Shown: one piece after another, positions 1 to 7,640 of the stretch
Numbering within the stretch: the first letter of the stretch is position 1
Layout: every line of letters starts with the position of its first letter
DNA from: an uncultured Candidatus Melainabacteria bacterium
GTDB lineage: Bacteria > Cyanobacteriota > Vampirovibrionia > Gastranaerophilales > Gastranaerophilaceae
Assembly: GCA_934757155.1 (NCBI GenBank)
Contig: CAKVLI010000001.1
Span: forward strand, 1-64,000
Direction: 5' to 3'
DNA: 64,000 nt
Made by a program: the position numbers and the translations under genes
The notes under the pieces: generated by a model
What the model was told of the DNA's origin: nothing
What the model saw: only the letters and a program-made list of their open reading frames with translations
Database searches by the model: none

Positions 1-40
1 GTGCAAAGCACCGCGCCCCTCGTTTCTCTCCTATACTCTA

Positions 41-433
41 TTAAAGCATATTCTTTCTGATTTTTTCTTTTGCTTTGTCTATTTCTTTAATTCTTTTTTC
101 TACTGAACGAACTTGTTTTTTTAATGCTGTACGTTCTGTTTTAATAAGTTTGTATTGAGCATCAACATCAGCAAATTTAGTTTTGCAGTTTAACAAATCG
201 TTGCGGATATCAACCTGTGCGTTTTCCAATTGAGAAATCGCGTTTTGGATATTTCCGTTGCCAACTGCTTCACCGTCAGTTGCAGCACTTGCAGCTTGAG
301 AATATGTTGAAGTCGGTGCCGGTTTGCCATAAGCTGTGTCATTAAAGTTTAATGGTGTGAACGCGTTGCCGTCAGCTAATGCTGCACCTGAACATACTGC
401 GCATAAACCCATAGCAATTAATATTTTTTTCAT
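41..433 (-). CDS. small exported coiled-coil protein, function unknown
   Basis: The ATG at 433 is preceded by CAGGAG at good spacing, so I prefer it to an in-frame start 11 codons upstream. The 130-aa product begins with a short basic n-region (MKK), a hydrophobic core and an ALA-D cleavage site near residue 20, which is a type I signal peptide; no lipobox Cys is suitably placed. The mature part has a Thr/Ala/Asn-rich linker (about 20-65) and then a charged helix to the C-terminus rich in Lys/Glu heptads (about 66-130), probably a coiled coil. It should act in the periplasm or at the cell surface. I do not recognise a family. It stands alone at the window edge, divergent from the amidase-like gene at 607. 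Confidence 0.7.
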   Translation of the reverse strand: MKKILIAMGLCAVCSGAALADGNAFTPLNFNDTAYGKPAPTSTYSQAASAATDGEAVGNGNIQNAISQLENAQVDIRNDLLNCKTKFADVDAQYKLIKTERTALKKQVRSVEKRIKEIDKAKEKIRKNML

Positions 434-606
434 AATACAATCTCCTGTCCTATACTTTGACAACATAATAACCCATGATTCGGATTAAAAAATCCTTTAT
501 TAAATGTAGATGGCCCCGCATCCACCCATGCTTTTACAATTCTTCACAAAAAGGCAATTATTTTGAATCTATATACTTAATATATATATACACGAGGTAT
601 AGAATT

Positions 607-1308
607 ATGTTTTTTGATTTCACGTCCAACTACAGTATGTTGAACATACCAAAATATAGCCCATACAACGGGTTTATGGATTTTAGCCCAATGTCAATTC
701 CGATGTTGCCTCAAGCACCGCTGCCTTCGTTAGACAGACCTTTATTTAATTTTGAGCCGACCGGTCTTAAAAATATTGATTTATTTGATTGCAGTAATAG
801 AAATAACCGTAAGTTGACATTTGAAAAATACTCAAGCACAAAATGCAGCATTGAGAATTTGGATAAAATGTTACAGAAAAATTATTCATTAGTAGATGAT
901 ACGCCGGTTCAGAATAATAACATTTCTGTACTGCCAAACTATAACAAAGTAGTGGCAGAAAAACTGTCAAAAGACATAAAAGCGCATGCTAGCGGATTTA
1001 AGGGTCATTGTGCAGAATTTGTAAGCAATGCGCTAAAACGTGAAAAACTGTCAAACGGACAAAGAGGACATGCTTGGCAGATGAAAGATATCTTGAGAGA
1101 AAATAGTAAGTTCAAAGAAATTCCGATATCCTGCATTAAAGACATAACTTCTATCCCTAAAGGAGCCGTCCTTGTATACGACAGAGGCGCTTGCGGATAC
1201 AGCAAAACATACGGACACATTGAAATTGCAATTGGAGGTGGCAAGGCTGCCTCAGACGGCATTCAAAGAATCAAAGGTTTGCCTAGTGCTTTATTCGTGC
1301 CTGCGTAA
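607..1308 (+). CDS. CHAP/NlpC-type cysteine amidase-like protein
   Basis: The start at 607 has GAGG ten bases upstream; an in-frame ATG at 475 would add 44 residues resembling translated intergenic DNA. In the 233-aa product the C-terminal half (about 110-233) looks like a CHAP/NlpC-P60 cysteine amidase: Cys135 in a G-H-C-A-E-F-V context opens a helix, a GHAWQM segment follows (CHAP domains usually have G-x-A-W there), then an L-V-Y-D strand and His204 in YGHIEIAIGGG, followed by ASDG. Cys and His are the expected catalytic pair, so peptidoglycan cleavage is the family-based guess. The N-terminal 110 residues are Pro/Asn-rich and unassigned, and no signal peptide is visible, so the route outside the cell is unclear. 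A non-lytic role, for example amide hydrolysis of another substrate, is possible. Confidence 0.65.
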   Translation: MFFDFTSNYSMLNIPKYSPYNGFMDFSPMSIPMLPQAPLPSLDRPLFNFEPTGLKNIDLFDCSNRNNRKLTFEKYSSTKCSIENLDKMLQKNYSLVDDTPVQNNNISVLPNYNKVVAEKLSKDIKAHASGFKGHCAEFVSNALKREKLSNGQRGHAWQMKDILRENSKFKEIPISCIKDITSIPKGAVLVYDRGACGYSKTYGHIEIAIGGGKAASDGIQRIKGLPSALFVPA

Positions 1309-1527
1309 AAACAGAATAAAACCTCTAATCTATTTGTATGAAATTTTTCGGATGCGCTACTCCAAATGAATGATTTTTTGCGGAAATCTTATAAAAAAAG
1401 GTGAATCCTAATATATAATGCTATTAGTATTATTGACTTTTTACAAAGTGTCATTAAAACTAAGACGCAAGTATTTGATTGTGAAAATTGGGTACTTATC
1501 CACAACAACGAATAGGAGACACCTACT

Positions 1528-3105
1528 ATGGGTATGGCAGCATCTCAAGCCAGATATTTAGCGCTGGTGGCAAGAAAATCCAATTGTGAATATGAAGGAC
1601 AGCAGATAAACCAAGCGAGAACGGCTTTGTCCAATCAGAGTGCGAACTTGTTCAACCAAATGCTTGGATTAGAAGTTCCGGTACCTCCGAGCACAAAAGA
1701 TTACACTAAGATACAGTACTCATACAAGGATGGTCTCACAACATCCGTAATCTCGGATTGGCAACAATTATCTTATGCTGACCCTGATTACAACTATGTT
1801 GTAACCCATTATTATGAAACAAATAAGTACACCGGTTCACAGAAAAAACTTCCTGACCCGCAGGTACAATTCAGCTCAGGCGGTACAGGCAGTGGTGCAG
1901 ATATCAAAGCAGCTTTAGATAAAATGACCGAAACCAAGAAGGCTTATGATAAAGCTAAGAGCGCAAGATTGGAAAAAGAAAAAGAAGCTGCTGACCTTTC
2001 AAATTACGCCAACAAGAGTAAATACACAGGCATAAATTCATCTGTATACGATTCTGTAACAGATACCTATTCAATCCGTAATAATGATATGCCTGACGGT
2101 CAATATCACAGATTTGTCGGATATGACAAACTTAATAACTCTGACAAAGCTGTAGTTATGGCTGCTATCAAAAGGTTAATTGAAGAAGGTGCTCTGGGAA
2201 AAGATGCTGCAAATCCTGATATGTCAAATGTTTACTATAACTCTAACAACGGAGATATAGCATTTGAAAAAGATTTGAAAGAACTTTATGGCGGACCTGC
2301 CGGCGGCACAGTAACATCACTTGCAGCATATAATTTGACCGAAATTGGTAATATTGCGTCTAAGTATGATGACCAAATAGATGCATTGAAAGCTGTTGAG
2401 GATGCAGCATTAGTCGAATACAATAACGCAGAAGATGCGTATAATGCACTTAAACGTCCGACTTACATCGGTAACTGCGAATTAACACCGCTAGCAACTT
2501 TAACTGCTGATCAAGAAGCAGAAATCAGACAAATTATTGCCGATATGAAGGAACAAAAGATTGACGACAGTATCAGCAAATGCTTTGACGCAGAGGGCAA
2601 CTATCTCGGCGGGATTTATTCCTTCAAACTAAACGGTGTATATTATTACACCACTTACGATGATTTGGAAACCGCATACAACAGTGGTACCGGAAACAAC
2701 CAAATCGACGGACAAACAAAACTTCCGTACTACAACGCAACCTATGTTTCTACAAAGATTGAAAAAACAGAAAAAGCCTTGTTAGAAACAGACGGAAACG
2801 GCAGATTTACATCCGTAAGGTTTGAAGACGACAGTGTTACATATGCACTCACTATGGAGACGATTACAGACGAAGAAGCATATCAAGACGCAATGAACCA
2901 ATACACATATGATAACGCGGTTTACGACAAGACCGTGCAAGACATAAACGCAAAAACTTCCTTGATACAACAGGAAGACCGTCAGCTTGAACTAAGGCTG
3001 AAACAATTAGATACAGAACAGAATGCGCTTTCAACCGAAATCGACGCAGTTAAAAAAGTTGTCGACGATAACGTTGAAAGCTCCTTCAAGACCTTCGGAG
3101 GGTAA
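1528..3105 (+). CDS. 525-aa helical-ends protein of unknown family (paralogue of 109-aa protein at 4902)
   Basis: ATG at 1528 follows AGGAG with normal spacing. The N-terminal 45 residues (starting MGMAASQARYLAL) form an amphipathic helix, the last 45 form a heptad-rich helix ending in SSFKTFGG, and about 430 Tyr/Asp/Asn-rich residues lie between, including a Lys/Glu/Ala coiled coil (about 125-160). No signal peptide or membrane segment. Ungapped comparison shows that both ends match the 109-aa protein at 4902 (Gly2, Ser6, Arg9, Leu13, Glu21, Gln25, Ile27, Ala30, Leu34 and Ser38 at the N-end; a shared L-x-L...T..N....E....K..V......SF pattern at the C-end). Conserved helical termini with a variable middle is the plan of flagellin, hook and other axial proteins, so export and assembly are possible but unproven. 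Confidence 0.6.
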   Translation: MGMAASQARYLALVARKSNCEYEGQQINQARTALSNQSANLFNQMLGLEVPVPPSTKDYTKIQYSYKDGLTTSVISDWQQLSYADPDYNYVVTHYYETNKYTGSQKKLPDPQVQFSSGGTGSGADIKAALDKMTETKKAYDKAKSARLEKEKEAADLSNYANKSKYTGINSSVYDSVTDTYSIRNNDMPDGQYHRFVGYDKLNNSDKAVVMAAIKRLIEEGALGKDAANPDMSNVYYNSNNGDIAFEKDLKELYGGPAGGTVTSLAAYNLTEIGNIASKYDDQIDALKAVEDAALVEYNNAEDAYNALKRPTYIGNCELTPLATLTADQEAEIRQIIADMKEQKIDDSISKCFDAEGNYLGGIYSFKLNGVYYYTTYDDLETAYNSGTGNNQIDGQTKLPYYNATYVSTKIEKTEKALLETDGNGRFTSVRFEDDSVTYALTMETITDEEAYQDAMNQYTYDNAVYDKTVQDINAKTSLIQQEDRQLELRLKQLDTEQNALSTEIDAVKKVVDDNVESSFKTFGG

Positions 3106-3160
3106 GGGGTAAAGAGGTAGTATAATTACTACAAGCCCTTACGTAACCACACCCAAGGAA

Positions 3161-3404
3161 ATGAAAGGTTATCACGCAGTACAAAACAAACTCGTAGTCC
3201 GTTCAAAAGGAGCAGCGGGCTGGACAAAACAAAAAAGGTAGAATTTACCAATCTGCTCCGCCAAAAGGTTATCACACAGTACAAAACAAACTCGTAGTCC
3301 GTTCAAAAGGAGCAGCGGGCTGGACAAAACAAAAAGGTAGAATTTACCAATCTGCTCCGCCAAAAGGTTATAAAAAATGGCATACAAAAACGATGGATAT
3401 TTAG
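3161..3404 (+). pseudogene. small ORF of two 33-aa tandem repeats, frameshifted at an A-tract
   Basis: From ATG 3161 the frame reads MKGYHAVQNKLVVRSKGAAG and continues WTKQKR before a stop at 3239-3241. The 100-bp DNA unit is then repeated; in the second copy the A-tract has five As (3331-3335) instead of six (3231-3236), and the frame runs on through RIYQSAPPKGYKKWHTK to a stop at 3402-3404. Removing one A from copy 1 gives a continuous 80-aa protein (81 codons) with two near-identical 33-residue repeats. The reading frame is also open upstream to 3113. Start choice is uncertain: AAGGAA abuts ATG 3161 too closely, and a GAGG at 3114-3117 would suit a rare ATT start at 3125. The 3' end overlaps the next gene's start (3377). 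It may be a recent duplication plus indel, recoding, or a homopolymer sequencing error. Confidence 0.55.
3164..3362 (+). repeat. two tandem direct repeats, about 100 bp each
   Basis: Copy 1 is 3164-3263 and copy 2 is 3264-3362. They differ by one substitution (CACG versus CACA near the start) and one A in a homopolymer (six versus five). A third partial copy of the unit's first bases (AAAGGTTAT, from 3363) leads directly into the next gene and supplies its AAAGG Shine-Dalgarno. The near-identity implies a recent duplication or active homogenisation. Confidence 0.9.
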
Positions 3405-4222
3405 TTATAGCGAACAGATACGGCTCTGCATCATCCGATGCCAAGTCAATGTTATATGAAACCTATGACCGATTGAGAGACTTGACAGTGTCAGGTTCTG
3501 CAAGTTCCGGAACCGGTTTTGAAATGGCTGGCGGATTTTTGTATCAGTTAGCAAGCTTATTTGCTCCATCTGCGTTTATGAGCACTTTGGGCGGTACAAC
3601 AGCAATGAACATCCCAGGAACATCGTATTGGTCAAAGTACACAGGTGGTACCGGAGGTTTGACCGGAACTTATTCATCCTTTGGGGTTAATAGTTTAGGC
3701 AACTATTCAGGATTTCCAAGCGGTTATGCATCAAGATTGAGTGGCTATACGACCGGTGGTGCATCGTCCATTGGGAACTTGCTGTACGGTTACGGCTCTT
3801 CTTCAGGCTCTGCGACAGGCTTTGCGTCAGGCATCGGAAGTATCGCTGATATCGCGAGTACGGCAGCATATGGCGTTGGTACTGCAAACGGTTATGGGTT
3901 AGGCGCATCAGGCGTATTATTGCCTTTAGCCGGAATTGTTTCCGGATGGGGCGGTATTATGACGGCAGCGGCACCATATTTAGGCGAATTCGGTTTGCCT
4001 GCAGTTGTAATGGGTAACTTGATGCAAGGAACTACTTCTGCGGCACTTTCTGCTTATCAGTCTGTATCACAGAATGTTTTATCAAACGCAGACACAATTT
4101 TAACCCAAAAAGTTGCTAACATTGAAACAGTTTGCAAGATGTTAGATACTCAGAGCGATATTGTCAGAAAAATGCTGAAAGACGATATGGAAAGCAACAG
4201 TAAAGAAATTGATAACTTATAA
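3377..4222 (+). CDS. Gly/Ser-rich protein with hydrophobic core, function unknown
   Basis: ATG 3377 has AAAGG upstream, within the end of the repeat array. The 281-aa product has a mixed N-terminus (MAYKNDGYLVIANRYGSASS), a long low-complexity stretch rich in Gly, Ser, Thr, Tyr and Ala (about 45-160), a hydrophobic Gly/Ala segment (about 165-215) that could insert in a membrane, and a charged helical C-terminus (about 225-281). The composition resembles self-associating surface or filament proteins. It lies in the same orientation as the 525-aa gene and the small genes that follow, within about 5 kb, suggesting a common function. I recognise no family, and there is no signal peptide. Confidence 0.6.
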   Translation: MAYKNDGYLVIANRYGSASSDAKSMLYETYDRLRDLTVSGSASSGTGFEMAGGFLYQLASLFAPSAFMSTLGGTTAMNIPGTSYWSKYTGGTGGLTGTYSSFGVNSLGNYSGFPSGYASRLSGYTTGGASSIGNLLYGYGSSSGSATGFASGIGSIADIASTAAYGVGTANGYGLGASGVLLPLAGIVSGWGGIMTAAAPYLGEFGLPAVVMGNLMQGTTSAALSAYQSVSQNVLSNADTILTQKVANIETVCKMLDTQSDIVRKMLKDDMESNSKEIDNL

Positions 4223-4280
4223 TATTCCCCGTAGGCATGGCATTTTGGCTTAGCATAACAAAACACCACGGAGTTTGAGA

Positions 4281-4511
4281 ATGCAAGGACGTACATTTTT
4301 TAGAATAATGGCAGACAATTTGTTTGTAAACAATCCAATATGCAAGGCGTTAAGCGCACTTGTAAATTTTTGTAACGAACAACGTTATTGCTCTCATCAA
4401 GAATTAAAGTTTTTAGAAAAAATGCCGTTAAATAATTTATCAAAAGATAATTCATACAGAAACAGATTTATATTTAACCCAACGCAAAAAAGCGGAGTTG
4501 ATTACAAATAG
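4281..4511 (+). CDS. small hypothetical protein (76 aa)
   Basis: GGAG at 4270-4273 points to the ATG at 4281; an in-frame TTG six bases upstream is less likely. The product (MQGRTFFRIMADNLFVNNPI...) has an amphipathic N-terminal half with two Cys residues and a basic, Asn-rich C-terminus. I see no known domain and no signal peptide. It sits between the Gly/Ser-rich gene and two more small genes in the same direction. The clear ribosome binding site supports it being translated. Confidence 0.5.
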   Translation: MQGRTFFRIMADNLFVNNPICKALSALVNFCNEQRYCSHQELKFLEKMPLNNLSKDNSYRNRFIFNPTQKSGVDYK

Positions 4512-4611
4512 ATGTTAACAAATGTAACGAAAAAAATTAAAATACAGCAATTATCGGAGTTCACATGTTTTATTATACATGTAGGACCGAATTGTATGGA
4601 GGTAATGACCC

Positions 4612-4881
4612 ATGCGTGAGGAACTACAAGCAAACTTTAAAAGGTTAGTGAATTTTATGAATTTTGCGCGTTCGTTCTTTATGCGTAAAAATCCGTTTAA
4701 GGCACTGGCTGTAAGTTTACTAACAAGCCTCAAGGAAATGCTTACCATAAGGCAGAAGCTCAAAATGGCTAAGTATAGGGTTAGTTACCACAAACATCAG
4801 CTGTACAAAATGGAAAGCTTGATTGCAGAAAGTAACGAACACACATTTCTGAAGGGTAAAAACTTAAACGAAACAAGGTAA
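4612..4881 (+). CDS. small basic helical protein (89 aa), function unknown
   Basis: A GGAGG lies about 10 bases upstream of ATG 4612, a strong ribosome binding site. The product is strongly basic and predicted helical throughout (MREELQANFKRLVNFMNFAR...), with a central segment (LAVSLLTSLKEMLTIRQKLK) that could be an amphipathic helix. There is no signal peptide. It is 20 bases upstream of the 109-aa helical-ends gene, so co-transcription is likely. A chaperone or adaptor for the neighbouring proteins is conceivable but purely contextual. Confidence 0.5.
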   Translation: MREELQANFKRLVNFMNFARSFFMRKNPFKALAVSLLTSLKEMLTIRQKLKMAKYRVSYHKHQLYKMESLIAESNEHTFLKGKNLNETR

Positions 4882-4901
4882 AAACCCGAAAGGACAAGCT
4901 T

Positions 4902-5231
4902 ATGGGATTAATTACTTCAAGTTTTAGAATGATGTATTTGACATCATACCAGTTCTCGTTGGAATCAAAAATCCAATGGATATCAACTGCTAAAATGGAA
5001 TTAGTTGCGTCTTCTGACGAAATTTTGGCACTAGGCAAGGATTTGGATCCTGACAATCCAGCCGTTAAGCAATTGGAAGCCCGACGAGATAAGCTATCCG
5101 TTCTTGAAAAACGACTGGATTTGCAGATGCAGGAATACCAAACCAGACTTAATATGGTAAAAGCCGAGCTTGAATCTTGCAAGAATGCGGTTGAATCGAG
5201 CATCCAAAGATCATTCAGCTATCAGCTATAG
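4902..5231 (+). CDS. 109-aa two-helix protein, short paralogue of the 525-aa protein at 1528
   Basis: AAAGGA precedes ATG 4902 at good spacing. The whole protein is predicted as an N-terminal helix (MGLITSSFRMMYLTSYQF...), a short Asp/Pro turn (DLDPDNP, about residue 48) and a long C-terminal coiled-coil helix ending SSIQRSFSYQL. Aligned without gaps, its first 38 residues share 11 identities with the start of the 525-aa protein, and its last 40 share nine or more plus many conservative changes with that protein's end. It therefore looks like a minimal member of the same family lacking the 430-aa insert. The two-helix hairpin is reminiscent of the D0 core of axial proteins or of small helical secreted proteins. 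Cellular role unknown. Confidence 0.6.
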   Translation: MGLITSSFRMMYLTSYQFSLESKIQWISTAKMELVASSDEILALGKDLDPDNPAVKQLEARRDKLSVLEKRLDLQMQEYQTRLNMVKAELESCKNAVESSIQRSFSYQL

Positions 5232-5241
5232 GCAATAGATT

Positions 5242-6456
5242 ATGAAAACGCAGTCCGTTAATTTTGGTTTTATGACAAGAACCGCGCCTTTGTGTGCGAA
5301 AAAGCCGGAGTTACCAACTCCGGCTCAATCTCCTATTAAAAAACAAATGGTTTATGCAAAACATTTGAATTTCAGAGGTGAAGTTCCTCTGGGGAATTTG
5401 ATAAACGATTACAAATGGTTTGTAAATGCAGATAAGACTCCTGCAATAGATGCTTTTTTAAAGCTTGATGCACCAAAAGAGTCTTTACAAAGTCTTTTGA
5501 GAGTTATTTTAAGAGATGATAATACAAGCTCTGAATTCGTTGACAGTATTGTTAAACAGCCAAGAAACATCACGAAAATATATAACAAACTCAGAAACAA
5601 ATTACCTGAAAACAGCGATATATTAAACTTTTACGGAGATAACAACCCGTATAAAATCGCTTATGAAAAATATTTGGACAAAAAAGTTGAGAGTGCAAAA
5701 TCACTTTCCGAGCTTTTAGCCATCAGACCTGATTGGAAAGAGGAAGTTTTAATCTCAAAACACCGCGCTCTAAGTCACAACGACGATTTAAAAATCGGAA
5801 AAGTTCCAGACGAAATCGGTGCAGATTTTGAAAACATAATTAACTATTTGAGACGGTATGTTACTTATGGTTCAAAGAGCAGCAAAGAAATTCCTGATTT
5901 GAACTTGAATAACAAGACATACAAATTTCATTACAATACGGATGGAAAATCCGACAAGAACGTTTTTAAAATCGAACTTCCTACCGGTAAGAATTACATT
6001 TTAAAAATTGCTCCTATTGAGAGCAGGGGTTTGGATTCTGAATTTGGAATGGGAACGACATGCAAGATTGATGCCTATTTGACGGCAAATCATTGCAGAA
6101 ATTCTGCACCATTAAAGTATTATGACCACGGCGAAAATGTTTCAATCTATGATTATATTGAACCAAATCCTGTACCTGACAGAATACGTTATGATTTAAG
6201 CGATTTTGACAAGAAGATGCCTGATTTTAAGGATTTAGGGTTGAGCCAAAGTGATACGGTCGGCGCAAACAATTATTTCGCACTCGGTCATAATCAAGAA
6301 TGTATGAGAAACAGTTATGATGTCGAATACGGAATCAACAACGGCGAATATGTTTCTGTCGACAACGACCACGTAACTTATTCACAAATACTGTCACCGA
6401 TGATAAATAAGTATTTCAAACACCTTCCGCAGTCAGTTGGTGCAATGTTTTTCTAG
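5242..6456 (+). CDS. hypothetical protein, possible kinase-like C-terminal domain
   Basis: This 404-aa protein follows the 109-aa gene by 10 bases. An alternative start at Met36 (ATG 5347) would give an N-terminus MVYAKHLNFRGEV that fits the [FY]-x-[GA] signature seen on other proteins here, but neither start has a strong Shine-Dalgarno. Residues 40-200 are helical and unassigned. From about 235 the order of elements loosely recalls a protein-kinase fold: a strand pair with NVFKIELPTGKNYILKIAP (Lys in a V-A-I-K-like context), a hinge-like SIYDYIEPN, then NNYFALGHNQ and a late GEYVSVDNDH acidic strand. No canonical HRD or DFG motif is present, so the kinase idea is weak inference. No signal peptide. 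Confidence 0.5.
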   Translation: MKTQSVNFGFMTRTAPLCAKKPELPTPAQSPIKKQMVYAKHLNFRGEVPLGNLINDYKWFVNADKTPAIDAFLKLDAPKESLQSLLRVILRDDNTSSEFVDSIVKQPRNITKIYNKLRNKLPENSDILNFYGDNNPYKIAYEKYLDKKVESAKSLSELLAIRPDWKEEVLISKHRALSHNDDLKIGKVPDEIGADFENIINYLRRYVTYGSKSSKEIPDLNLNNKTYKFHYNTDGKSDKNVFKIELPTGKNYILKIAPIESRGLDSEFGMGTTCKIDAYLTANHCRNSAPLKYYDHGENVSIYDYIEPNPVPDRIRYDLSDFDKKMPDFKDLGLSQSDTVGANNYFALGHNQECMRNSYDVEYGINNGEYVSVDNDHVTYSQILSPMINKYFKHLPQSVGAMFF

Positions 6457-6956
6457 TCCGTTAACACAATATCAACGGGGGTATCGTACTCATCAGGGTT
6501 GATTGAATCGACGACCAATTCTTTTGGGATACAAACAATTTTGACAACCTTTTTGCCACGCAAAAATCTATCATAAAACCCGCCACCGTAGCCCAAACGG
6601 AAGTTATTTTTATCGACTGCAAGCGCAGGAACAATGACTAAATCAATCAACTCCGGATTCACAGGGGTTGAAGTTGGCTCTTGGGTGTTGAAGCACGACA
6701 CGCAAAGTTCATCTCCTGTGCAATAAGGGCAACACAGCAAGTTCTCCTCATCAACTTTCGGAAGATAAAACTTCTTCGTTTCATCCTCTAGCAGAGGTAA
6801 CAAATTGATTTCATCCTTCATAGGATAAAATAACATAATGTGCTCCGCGGACTTGTACTCTTTTGTTTTACGAAGTTTTTCGATTAATACAGAGTCACAG
6901 CAGTGTTTCTTTCGTTCTTCTTTTGCCCATTTGCGGAGCTGATGTTTACCACTCAC
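6453..6956 (-). CDS. 5-formyltetrahydrofolate cyclo-ligase
   Basis: This enzyme converts 5-formyl-THF to 5,10-methenyl-THF using ATP, in cytosolic one-carbon metabolism. The signature LGYGGGFYDRFL (about residues 123-134) and the basic N-terminal helix KHQLRKWAKEERKK identify the family. I chose GTG 6956 (167 aa) because the homologous N-terminus begins just after it and a consensus extended -10 box ends six bases before it; a TTG 18 bases further up lies inside that promoter. A five-Cys stretch in the middle (CCPYC...CVSC) is unusual for the family and could bind a metal. The 3' end overlaps the convergent gene at 5242 by four bases. Confidence 0.9.
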   Translation of the reverse strand: MSGKHQLRKWAKEERKKHCCDSVLIEKLRKTKEYKSAEHIMLFYPMKDEINLLPLLEDETKKFYLPKVDEENLLCCPYCTGDELCVSCFNTQEPTSTPVNPELIDLVIVPALAVDKNNFRLGYGGGFYDRFLRGKKVVKIVCIPKELVVDSINPDEYDTPVDIVLTD

Positions 6957-6962
6957 CCTATG

Positions 6963-6973
6963 ATTATAACACA
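6963..6973 (-). promoter_or_regulatory. extended -10 promoter for a leaderless start
   Basis: On the minus strand TGTGTTATAAT is a perfect TATAAT with a TG extension. Its last T is six bases from the GTG start at 6956, so transcription should begin at or next to the start codon. There is no Shine-Dalgarno. Confidence 0.6.
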
Positions 6974-6979
6974 AAAATA

Positions 6980-7366
6980 TTATATAATCTCATCAATAAT
7001 ATCTCCAACTCCCGAACTGTCAGGTTCCTTGAGAAAATCAGGATAATCATCCAAATTTACATCATGCGGCACAAAATCTGGATCTCCCAACAAGTGATCA
7101 CCAATCTTGACTTCCTGATCACCTTCATGAATAATTCTGTTGCCATTGCCCGCAACATACCATCGGTCTAAGACACTCTTAGGAAATTTTCCTGTTAATT
7201 TATAAACAAAAGCCTCTTTCCGACTCATTCCTCCTGGAATAATCATTGTCGTAATTATATTCCTTATTGACCCCCCATCAAGATTTGTTAACGCGCTTTG
7301 CCTTTGCAAAACTTTTCTGATAACAGGAATGTGCGTTTCCGCTTGTATAGATATTTTGGGAATCAT
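6980..7366 (-). CDS. hypothetical protein (128 aa)
   Basis: AAGGAGG lies seven bases upstream of ATG 7366, and the upstream gene's TAA directly abuts this ATG, so the two are translationally coupled. The product (MIPKISIQAETHIPVIRKVL...) has a helical first half with an IIPGGMSRKEAF turn and an acidic Asp/Pro-rich tail (about 90-128). No signal peptide, membrane segment or known domain is visible. It is the last of three co-directional genes starting at 8144. Confidence 0.55.
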   Translation of the reverse strand: MIPKISIQAETHIPVIRKVLQRQSALTNLDGGSIRNIITTMIIPGGMSRKEAFVYKLTGKFPKSVLDRWYVAGNGNRIIHEGDQEVKIGDHLLGDPDFVPHDVNLDDYPDFLKEPDSSGVGDIIDEII

Positions 7367-7621
7367 TTATACCTCCTTCGTTTTACGTTTTGATGCAAAC
7401 CAGACAGAGCAGGCACTAAGAACTAATGATGCAAGAATAGCACCTTTCCCGAATTTTTCACATTTAGTCCCAGATTTAAAATCCGTAAAATAATTGAAAT
7501 TACATAAGATACCAACCGGCAGTGCAAAATCTGCAAAATCTCTAACAGTTAATTTTTCTCGTTGATTATGATATTGATTTTTACCTTTATAGCTTATATT
7601 TGAAACTGATGTTATATACAT
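7367..7621 (-). CDS. small membrane protein with N-terminal Y-x-G signature
   Basis: AGGAG precedes ATG 7621. The 84-aa protein begins MYITSVSNISYKGKN, carrying the short [FY]-x-G signature at residues 11-13 that recurs in this window, and has a hydrophobic segment near 62-77 (ILASLVLSACSVWFASK) followed by a basic tail, so probably one C-terminal membrane helix. The family is unknown. It lies between the DUF697-like gene and the 128-aa gene, 19 bases after the former and touching the latter. Confidence 0.55.
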   Translation of the reverse strand: MYITSVSNISYKGKNQYHNQREKLTVRDFADFALPVGILCNFNYFTDFKSGTKCEKFGKGAILASLVLSACSVWFASKRKTKEV

Positions 7622-7640
7622 ATATTAATTCTCCTGTACG

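Noticed and set aside
3228..3240. The A-tract in repeat copy 1 as a programmed -1 frameshift site (A AAA AAG type)
   Set aside because: A -1 shift would not restore the repeat frame; a +1 shift or loss of one A is needed, and six As is short for polymerase slippage. Kept only as an unexplained indel.
4563..4582. Repeated palindrome ACATGT...ACATGT before the 89-aa gene, as an operator
   Set aside because: The six-base palindrome is likely by chance in AT-rich DNA, and no regulator or second copy supports it.
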